From positions 1 through 20,941 of the forward strand of contig DATBME010000038.1 in NCBI GenBank assembly GCA_036555005.1: DNA of 20,941 bases. The letters are read 5' to 3'. Positions 7,512-13,008 of the stretch are shown piece after piece (position 1 is the stretch's first letter; every line of letters starts with the position of its first letter). The notes under the pieces are model-generated. The model had not been told where the DNA came from. It did no database searches and saw nothing but the letters and a program-made list of their open reading frames with translations. Position numbers and translations under genes: made by a program. Source of the stretch: DASSCW01 sp036555005 (GTDB taxonomy: Bacteria > Chloroflexota > Limnocylindria > QHBO01).

Positions 7512-7997
7512 TCAGCCTGATCGGCCTCCAGCCTGCTCGGCCTCGAGCAGGTCGCTGGTGCGGCCGATGGCCGCACGCAGCTCGTCCAACGCGGCGAAGA
7601 TCGACTCGTCCTCGACGCCGGCCTCCTTGAGCTGACCACGCAGGGCCTGGTAGGCCACGGTGTAGTCGGGAATCACCGCTTCCAGGCGTCGGCGGCCGGC
7701 GTCGGTCAGGTCGAGCAGGCGCGCTCGCCGGTCGGTGGGGTGCGGCCGGCGCTCGATCTCCCCCGCCTCGATCAGGGGACCGAGGAGCGTCGCCAGCGTG
7801 GTGATCGGCAGCCCGAAGTCGCGTGACGCCTGGGTGAGCGTGCGCGGACCGTTGCCGAACAGGTAGCTGTAGAGCGCGTACTCCTCACCGGTCAGCTCGC
7901 TCTGGGCAAGGGCCAGGCGCATGAACCGCCGCGCCGCCTGATTGGTCAGGTACAGCTGGTACAGGATGCTCATGCGCTTCGGCGCGTCGTCGGTCAT
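7512..7997 (-). CDS. MarR family transcriptional regulator
   Basis: A 161-residue winged-helix protein. Residues about 34-105 carry the MarR core: LTGEEYALYSYL, then a recognition-helix region FGLPITTLATLLGPLIEAGEIERR and the wing HPTDRRARLLDLTDAGRRRLE, with the Asp/Arg pattern (PTDRRAR) of the family. MarR dimers usually repress their own operon and a divergent gene and release DNA when a ligand binds. Two palindromes lie immediately upstream, between this gene and the divergent lipoprotein gene. Start ATG 7997 has no strong Shine-Dalgarno; Met9 is an alternative. A regulated lipoprotein gene follows 32 bp downstream. The ligand is unknown. Confidence 0.93.
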   Translation of the reverse strand: MTDDAPKRMSILYQLYLTNQAARRFMRLALAQSELTGEEYALYSYLFGNGPRTLTQASRDFGLPITTLATLLGPLIEAGEIERRPHPTDRRARLLDLTDAGRRRLEAVIPDYTVAYQALRGQLKEAGVEDESIFAALDELRAAIGRTSDLLEAEQAGGRSG

Positions 7998-8020
7998 CGG
8001 TCCCTGGGATGAACCTCAAG

Positions 8021-8058
8021 TGTTACGGATCCGTAATAGATAGTACGAATCCGTTCTA
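8021..8058. promoter_or_regulatory. Tandem palindromic operators between marR and the divergent lipoprotein gene
   Basis: Two 18-bp palindromes are centred exactly 20 bp apart. Site 1 (8021-8038) contains the perfect 14-mer TTACGGATCCGTAA and is symmetric at 8 of 9 pairs. Site 2 (8041-8058), TAGTACGAATCCGTTCTA, is symmetric at 7 of 9 pairs. The sites share 13 of 18 bases. About two helical turns apart, they would place two regulator dimers on the same DNA face. They cover the only promoter space for both genes; possible -10 boxes are TACTAT (minus strand, 8045-8040) and TATCTT (8057-8062, plus). Binding by the adjacent MarR protein is inferred. Confidence 0.75.
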
Positions 8059-8077
8059 TCTTGCCAGAGGAGGACCG

Positions 8078-9106
8078 ATGCAGCCGCACTCCTCGCGTCC
8101 GCCCATGCCGGCCATCGTGCTCGCGGTGCTCCTGCTGACCGCGTGCTCCGGTCCGCCCACCAGTCAGCGCGCCGATCCGTCCGTATCGGCCTCGGAGGCT
8201 GCCGCCATGCCATCCCTTACCTTCGCCTTCGCCGGCGAAACGCCGGTGGTCACCCGCCAGCTGGCCGGCCATGACGAGCGCTGGATGAATCCGGGCGCGA
8301 TCATCGAGCATGAAGGGCAGCTGCACATGTTCGCCAATGTCTTCAGCCAGTGGCCGGGACAGGTGGCCTTTCCGCACCTCGTTTCGCCGGATGGCGCGTC
8401 CTGGACCCGGGCGAAGAGCTCGCCCGCCTTCACCAGCGCCGATATCCCGTACGTGGACAACGGCGCCGATGTGTCGGCCGGCTATGTCGCCGCCGACGGG
8501 ACCTGGGTCCTCGTCTTCGAGACGGTCGAGCTGTCCGATCCGTGGGTCCTCGGCCGCGCCACCGCGCCTGGACCGGATGGGCCCTGGACCGTCGATCCCG
8601 AGCCGATCCTGAAGCCCGGACCAAGCGGCAGCTGGGACTCCGGCGGCCTGCAATGGCCGAGCGTCATCCAGACCGACGACGGCTACCTCATGTACTTCAC
8701 CGCCATCGAAGGGCTGGGTGGGCGCGGATCCATTGGCCTGGCGACCTCGCCGGACGGGCAGACATGGACCAAGCACGATGAGCCGGTGCTGTCGGCGGAG
8801 CTCGACTGGGAGCGCGGGCAGGTTGACCGGCCGCGCGTCGCGGTCACGCCGCGCGGGCTGGCCATGATCTACGCGGGCGGCCGCCTCACCGATCGAGGGC
8901 TGGCCTGGTCCGATGACGGGGTCGCCTGGCAGCGCGACGGTGAGCTGCCGGTCATCACCCGCGAGACGTTCCCCATCAGCGGCAACGCCTGGGACGCCGC
9001 CCTTGTCTACCGCGACGGTGCGCTGAGCTACTACCTCGAGATCGGTTCGGCCAGTGGCGGCAGCGCCAGCACCGATGTGTACCTGGCGACGGCGCCGCTG
9101 CCCTGA
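8078..9106 (+). CDS. Lipoprotein with five-bladed propeller fold (GH43/GH32-like)
   Basis: A 342-residue protein. ATG 8078 was chosen because GAGGAGG (8067-8073) precedes it by 4 nt; the open frame starts further upstream, inside the operators. The N-terminus has a hydrophobic run ending Leu-Leu-Leu-Thr-Ala-Cys, a lipobox, so the protein is probably membrane-anchored outside the cell. Repeats such as HLVSPDGASWTRA, IGLATSPDGQTWTKHDEPVL and GLAWSDDGVAWQRDGELPV are typical of GH43/GH32/GH130-like propellers, where each blade ends in 'S.DG..W'. The first-blade position usually holding the catalytic Asp reads Met-Asn-Pro-Gly-Ala, so activity is uncertain; it may be a binding or scaffold protein. 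It is divergent from marR and likely under its control. Confidence 0.8.
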   Translation: MQPHSSRPPMPAIVLAVLLLTACSGPPTSQRADPSVSASEAAAMPSLTFAFAGETPVVTRQLAGHDERWMNPGAIIEHEGQLHMFANVFSQWPGQVAFPHLVSPDGASWTRAKSSPAFTSADIPYVDNGADVSAGYVAADGTWVLVFETVELSDPWVLGRATAPGPDGPWTVDPEPILKPGPSGSWDSGGLQWPSVIQTDDGYLMYFTAIEGLGGRGSIGLATSPDGQTWTKHDEPVLSAELDWERGQVDRPRVAVTPRGLAMIYAGGRLTDRGLAWSDDGVAWQRDGELPVITRETFPISGNAWDAALVYRDGALSYYLEIGSASGGSASTDVYLATAPLP

Positions 9107-9148
9107 CAGGCCTCATCTGACGCGCCATCCGGCTGGCCGGCACCGAGC

Positions 9149-10234
9149 CTAGTCGAAGGAGAGCCGATGCTTGGACGCGTCCGGGTGGAGGAAGCGCAGC
9201 AGCCGCTCGCCCTCCTCGCCGACGTCGGTCCGATCGCGGGTCCTCATCTGCTCGACTGGCCGCACGACCAGCGTCGCCACTTGTCCCTCGCGGGTGGCCT
9301 TCCACATCGCCTGCAGGAAGCCATCCACCGCCACCAGGCCCTTCAAAAACGGCCCGTCCCGGTGGCGCGGATCGACGATCCGGCTGCGGTCCTCGTGCGA
9401 GAGGAAGACGTTGTCGTACTCGGGCAGGAAGCGCACCGGGGCGGGCGTCTCAGGGTCCGGCAACGGGCCATCCTGCACGTCGAACAGCTCCCGGCCGGCC
9501 TCATCGCGGAACGTGCGCAGTCGCAGCCTCAGCCGCTCGAGAATCGGGCGGATGCCAGTCAGCCAGGACCAGGTCTGGACGTCCGCCGGCGTGGCGGGGC
9601 CGAAGGCCGCTAGGTAGCGCATCACCAGCTCGTCGGCCGTTGCGTCGGGCGCCATCGGTTGCCCGACCCATTCCTCGGTCAGCGCCACCACCGGCTGTCC
9701 GCGCCGACCCCACAGGCCGCGTGGCGGGACCTGCACCAGGGGGACGTGGAAGCGGATCACGTAGCCGAGCGCGCTGGCATCGCGGTCGGGCCAGCGTCGA
9801 GACAGCAGCTTGCCCAGGGCCGCGATCGTCATCGGCGAATCAGCCAGCAGCTCACGACCGTGTGCCACCACCTCGTCCAGGTCCACGGCACGCAGGGCCT
9901 TGCCGAACGGCGTGTGGGTGAAGGTGCGTTCGGCGACAGGCTGCAGGATCGGTCGCATCCGGACGGCGTCGGCCGCCGTCACCAGGTGGATCGTGGTCCG
10001 CAGCAGGGTCGTGGCTCGCACCGCGGCCCGTTGCTCGAGCAGCGTGACCAGCTCCTCCGGGTTGAATTCGGACAGGCGGGTCCAGAGGCCGACATAGGGA
10101 TCCGGAGGCTCCTGCGCCTGCATGCCGACCAGGTGCTCCAGCACCCGCTCCGCGGGCAGCTCCACGCGCTCGAGCAGCATCTGGCGGGCCAGCAGGGCGC
10201 GGTTGAGGGCCCGCTTGCCGAGCACGATCGTCAT
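9149..10234 (-). CDS. Winged-helix DNA-binding protein of the HTH_42 / AlkZ-YcaQ family
   Basis: A 361-residue protein of PF06224, the superfamily that includes the DNA glycosylases AlkZ and YcaQ (AlkX). The N-terminus LGKRALNRALLARQMLLER and Gly-Met-Gln39-Ala-Gln41-Glu show the QxQ motif that is catalytic in AlkZ-type glycosylases; RATTLLRTTIHLVTAADA and the C-terminal FLPEYDNVFLSHEDR and HRDGPFLKGLVAVDGF blocks are also characteristic. ATG 10234 is preferred to 10252 because CATTAT ends 6 nt upstream and no Shine-Dalgarno exists. Characterised relatives remove bulky alkylated or crosslinked bases, often as self-resistance in antibiotic clusters; many HTH_42 members are untested. It converges with the lipoprotein gene (42-bp gap). 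Confidence 0.85.
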   Translation of the reverse strand: MTIVLGKRALNRALLARQMLLERVELPAERVLEHLVGMQAQEPPDPYVGLWTRLSEFNPEELVTLLEQRAAVRATTLLRTTIHLVTAADAVRMRPILQPVAERTFTHTPFGKALRAVDLDEVVAHGRELLADSPMTIAALGKLLSRRWPDRDASALGYVIRFHVPLVQVPPRGLWGRRGQPVVALTEEWVGQPMAPDATADELVMRYLAAFGPATPADVQTWSWLTGIRPILERLRLRLRTFRDEAGRELFDVQDGPLPDPETPAPVRFLPEYDNVFLSHEDRSRIVDPRHRDGPFLKGLVAVDGFLQAMWKATREGQVATLVVRPVEQMRTRDRTDVGEEGERLLRFLHPDASKHRLSFD

Positions 10235-10240
10235 GTCCCG

Positions 10241-10246
10241 ATAATG
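10241..10246 (-). promoter_or_regulatory. -10 box of a putative leaderless promoter (HTH_42 gene)
   Basis: CATTAT on the minus strand ends 6 nt before ATG 10234. No Shine-Dalgarno is present, and no strong -35 is visible upstream. Confidence 0.35.
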
Positions 10247-10278
10247 CCGCATGCCCGACCCTGAATGACGCCGATCCC

Positions 10279-11118
10279 CTAGCGCGCGGCCCTCGCCAGG
10301 AGCTCGAAGGCCCGCTCGATGACCGGTCGCAGCAGCGCGTCACTGCGGTGCGTCCCGTCGAGCAGCGCCATCGCCCCCGACCGCTCCACCCAGCGTGGGT
10401 CCAGGTGCAGGTGCTCCTCGATCCGTGGCGCCGCCAGGTCGCCATCGACCTCGACCAGGTAGTCGGCCTCGTGACGTTCGGCGTCGTCCTCGCCGGCATA
10501 GGTCGTGAGGCCCAGGTCGTCGACCACGCGGCGCAGCCGCCAGCCGGTCTCCTCCGCGACCTCGCGCCGCAGCGCCTGGATCAGCCGCTCGCCCGGCTCC
10601 AGGTGACCGCCCACGATGTCCCATGCGCCCGGGAATAGGTCCCGATCCGCGCTGCGGCGCTGAAGGAAGACCCGCCCGCTGCCATCGTGGATGACGGCGC
10701 CAGCGATCCAGCGCGCGTCGTCCGCGGGACGCGGCAGGACGATCAGCTCGACGGGGTCGCCGTCTGCCAGGTCCAGCGCATCTCGCAGGCGCACATCGCA
10801 CACCAGCTCGAGCTGCTCGGGCGGGTAGCCGGGCTCATCGGCCTGGACGGCCATGGCCTCGTACCGCCCACCGACCAGGATCGGGATCAGCCAGTAGCCG
10901 GCCTGGCCCGTTGCGGCCGCCCAGTCGTGGCTCAGCCGGCCGGCAGCGACGTACTCCGTGCCGGCCGGGCGCTCGAAGGAATGCTCGAGCAGCACGTTCA
11001 GGGTGCCGGGCACCGGGCGAAAGCCCATCGTGCGCTCCAGCAGTTCCATCACGCCCGGCTCCGCCATCCGCGGAGCACCCAGGCCCTGACCGGGGCGGAC
11101 CCGCGCGATCATCGGCAT
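10279..11118 (-). CDS. Fusion: CTP-dependent riboflavin kinase (DUF120/RibK) domain plus Nudix hydrolase
   Basis: A 279-residue two-domain protein. Residues 4-128 match archaeal RibK (PF01982): a Gly-rich start (Gly10, Gly12, Gly14), GFRPVPGTLN at 32-41 with the Thr39/Asn41 pair expected to bind Mg2+, Tyr98-Pro-Pro-Glu and ELVCDVRLRDALDLADGDPVEL (104-125). RibK phosphorylates riboflavin to FMN using CTP. Residues about 134-279 are a Nudix hydrolase with a complete box Gly171-x5-Glu177-x7-Arg185-Glu186-Val-x-Glu189-Glu190-x-Gly192. Nudix enzymes hydrolyse nucleoside diphosphates linked to another group. ATG 11118 is chosen because it lies just before the RibK domain; the longer start at 11178 would overlap the divergent promoter. 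The fused arrangement suggests linked flavin-nucleotide chemistry, which is inferred. The protein could instead have lost kinase activity. Confidence 0.82.
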   Translation of the reverse strand: MPMIARVRPGQGLGAPRMAEPGVMELLERTMGFRPVPGTLNVLLEHSFERPAGTEYVAAGRLSHDWAAATGQAGYWLIPILVGGRYEAMAVQADEPGYPPEQLELVCDVRLRDALDLADGDPVELIVLPRPADDARWIAGAVIHDGSGRVFLQRRSADRDLFPGAWDIVGGHLEPGERLIQALRREVAEETGWRLRRVVDDLGLTTYAGEDDAERHEADYLVEVDGDLAAPRIEEHLHLDPRWVERSGAMALLDGTHRSDALLRPVIERAFELLARAAR

Positions 11119-11172
11119 GCGCGCATCGGCCGCAAGCCTACCCGGCCCGGCGCCCGAGCGCAGGCGCCTGAC

Positions 11173-11178
11173 TACCAT
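11173..11178 (+). promoter_or_regulatory. -10 box of a putative leaderless promoter (small TM/nucleotidyltransferase operon)
   Basis: TACCAT ends 6 nt before ATG 11185, with no Shine-Dalgarno. On the opposite strand TAGGCT (11140-11135) may be the -10 for the RibK-Nudix gene, so the two units share a short divergent promoter region (11119-11184). Confidence 0.4.
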
Positions 11179-11184
11179 GGACCG

Positions 11185-11352
11185 ATGCGCAGGCCTCCTG
11201 TGGTTCCGGGGCCACTCTTCGGCTGGGCCGGAGATTCGCGCTGGCGTCGAACGCTCGCCTGGCTGCTGCGCAGCGCCATCATCGTGCTCGTGGCGCTGCT
11301 CGTGTACGTCGCGCTCTTCTACGTCGCTGTCCCGGCGATCCTGGACCGATGA
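11185..11352 (+). CDS. 55-residue single-helix membrane protein
   Basis: A short reading frame from ATG 11185 to TGA 11352. The N-terminal 28 residues are Arg/Pro/Trp-rich (MRRPPVVPGPLFGWAGDSRW and on), then one strongly hydrophobic helix at about residues 30-52. By the positive-inside rule the N-terminus faces the cytoplasm. I do not recognise the family. Support for it being real: a -10 box 6 nt upstream, a GC-rich-genome codon pattern without rare codons, and an ATGA overlap with the nucleotidyltransferase start at 11349, which implies translational coupling. It might anchor or regulate its operon partners. Confidence 0.65.
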   Translation: MRRPPVVPGPLFGWAGDSRWRRTLAWLLRSAIIVLVALLVYVALFYVAVPAILDR

Positions 11353-12146
11353 GCCCCGAGGATCCGGCCGATGCGCTCCTCGATCGCTTGGCGGCGGCGT
11401 GCCGAGCGGACGACCGGATCGAGGCGGCCTTCCTGGTGGGATCCCGCGCAGCAGGGACGGCCGATGAGCATTCGGACGTCGATGTCTGCGTGGTCACCGC
11501 CAACGGCCAGCGCGATGCGGTCTGGGCCGATCGAGAGGTGCTCGTCCGGCAGCTGGGCGAGCCGCTGCAGCTCGAGGACTTCGACGGCGATCAGACCGTC
11601 TACTTCATCCTGGCCGATGGCACCGATGGCGAGCTGACGGTCGCCGACGTCGCACACCTGGCCGAGGCCAGCATCGGGCCGCATCGGGCCATCCTCGATC
11701 GGTCTGGTGTCCTGGCAGACGTGGAGTTCACCGGCGCCCGGCCGGAGGTGACCGAGCAGCGGGAGCAGCTGCGTCGCCAGCTGTCCTGGTTCTGGCATGA
11801 CCTGGCGCACTTCGTGGCCGCCGTCGGGCGCGGGGAGCTGTGGTGGTCGGCCGGGCAGCTGGAGGTCCTTCGCCGCTACGCGGTGAACCTGGCGCGGCTG
11901 CGGGCCGACTTCCATGCGCCGCTGGAAGACTTCGACAAGCTCGACAAGGCGGTCCCGGCCGACGACCTGGCGCCGCTGGTGGCGACCTTCGTGCCGCTCG
12001 ACCGCGCCGCGATCCTAAAGGCTGGTCGGGCGATCGTGGCGTATTACCGCGACGTCGCGCCGCCCCTGGCGCGGGCGCACGGCGTGCCGTATCCGGCGGA
12101 GCTCGAGCGCATCCTGCTGGCGCGCCTGGACGCCCTGGAGGCATGA
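11349..12146 (+). CDS. Nucleotidyltransferase domain protein (Pol-beta superfamily)
   Basis: A 265-residue protein. Gly31-Ser32-Arg33, then ten residues later Asp43-Val-Asp45, is the GS-x10-DxD active site of the Pol-beta nucleotidyltransferase fold, which transfers NMP to a small molecule, RNA or protein. The C-terminal half (about 130-265) is predominantly helical, with FWHDLAHFVAAVGRGELWWSAGQLEVLRRYAVNLARL, resembling the helical domain of aminoglycoside- and lincosamide-type nucleotidyltransferases; the substrate is unknown. It starts by ATGA overlap with the small membrane protein and ends by another ATGA overlap with the VOC gene, so three proteins are translated in sequence from one mRNA. 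Confidence 0.88.
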   Translation: MSPEDPADALLDRLAAACRADDRIEAAFLVGSRAAGTADEHSDVDVCVVTANGQRDAVWADREVLVRQLGEPLQLEDFDGDQTVYFILADGTDGELTVADVAHLAEASIGPHRAILDRSGVLADVEFTGARPEVTEQREQLRRQLSWFWHDLAHFVAAVGRGELWWSAGQLEVLRRYAVNLARLRADFHAPLEDFDKLDKAVPADDLAPLVATFVPLDRAAILKAGRAIVAYYRDVAPPLARAHGVPYPAELERILLARLDALEA

Positions 12147-12553
12147 CGGTGGCCGGCGAGAGCCTCTTTCAGCAGCTCGACTACCTCTACATGCCCAGCC
12201 GCGACGTGGCGGCCGACCTGCGCTTCTTCGTCGAGGTGCTGGGCGCGCAGCCCGTCTTCGCCATTGACGGAATGGGGGCGCGGGTGGCGATGGTGGAGCT
12301 CGGCGAGTCGCCGCCGCACGTCCTGCTGGCCGACCACCTGGAGGGCGACGCGCCGGTGCTGGTCTACCGCGTATCAGACCTGGAGGGGAGCGTGGCTGCG
12401 CTGAAGGCACGCGGCTGGCAGGGTGGTGCGCGGCTGGAGATCCCGCAGGGCCCGATCTGCTCCTTCGTCGCCCCCGGCGGCCATCGGCTGGCGATCTACC
12501 AGCGGACCCGACCAGGGGTCATCGAGTCGTTCGCCGGTCGCCGCGATTTCTGA
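12143..12553 (+). CDS. VOC (glyoxalase/bleomycin resistance) family protein
   Basis: A 136-residue protein with the paired beta-alpha-beta-beta-beta pattern of VOC folds: LDYLYMPSRDVAADLRFFVEVLGAQPVF at the start and VLVYRVSDLEGSVAALKARGW for the second module, ending in VAPGGHRLAIYQ. The usual metal ligands appear replaced (Tyr in strand 1 and no Glu near the final strand), so it may be a binding protein rather than a metal enzyme; this reading is tentative. The start ATG 12143 overlaps the nucleotidyltransferase stop (ATGA). The function may be binding of the same small molecule that the nucleotidyltransferase modifies. Confidence 0.85.
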   Translation: MTVAGESLFQQLDYLYMPSRDVAADLRFFVEVLGAQPVFAIDGMGARVAMVELGESPPHVLLADHLEGDAPVLVYRVSDLEGSVAALKARGWQGGARLEIPQGPICSFVAPGGHRLAIYQRTRPGVIESFAGRRDF

Positions 12554-12586
12554 GGGGCGGGACTAGGCGGGGCCGGATGCGGGACC

Positions 12587-12592
12587 TATGAT
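12587..12592 (+). promoter_or_regulatory. -10 box for the 116-residue protein/cyclase unit
   Basis: TATGAT, five of six bases matching TATAAT, lies 39 nt before ATG 12632. The leader would be about 33 nt and contains the Shine-Dalgarno GGAGGAGG (12616-12623) and a small GGCC-GGG-GGCC repeat. No clear -35 is seen. Confidence 0.45.
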
Positions 12593-12631
12593 CCTCATTC
12601 GGCCGGGGGCCAATCGGAGGAGGCACCGCCA

Positions 12632-12982
12632 ATGTCGGACGAGAGCCAATACACGCCGGAAGAGCTGGCCGGCTTGAACGAGTGGTTCCAGGTTCAACAC
12701 GAGCTGCTGCCGGAGGAACCCTTCAAGTTCCACTTCATCAAGGTCATGAGCAACTCTCAGGAGCTCATCGACCTGATCATGGAACCCCTCGAGACCCTCC
12801 TCGGTGACCGAACGCTCGCGCCACTACCCGGCGTGACGGCGGAATCGCGGATTACGACGACCATCTTCCGCCATGACCGGAGCCTGAAGGCCCGGCTCAT
12901 GTACTTCCAGGCGGCCGTCGACGACCAGGACGGCTCGGTGGGCCTGACGGGCCACAAGGCCAAGGACAAGCCGGGCGGCTGA
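12632..12982 (+). CDS. Hypothetical 116-residue soluble protein
   Basis: I do not recognise this protein. It starts at ATG 12632 after a strong GGAGGAGG. It is acidic at the N-terminus (MSDESQYTPEELAGLNEWF), mixed alpha/beta in appearance, has a central ELIDLIMEPLETLLGD helix, and ends in a polar Gly/Lys-rich tail. There are no cysteines, signal peptide or membrane segment. It lies 26 bp upstream of the cyclase gene on the same strand, so co-transcription is likely; it could be a small partner or regulator of that protein, which is a guess from position alone. Confidence 0.7.
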   Translation: MSDESQYTPEELAGLNEWFQVQHELLPEEPFKFHFIKVMSNSQELIDLIMEPLETLLGDRTLAPLPGVTAESRITTTIFRHDRSLKARLMYFQAAVDDQDGSVGLTGHKAKDKPGG

Positions 12983-13008
12983 GCGACCCCGCACGGTCGG
13001 GAGGGATC

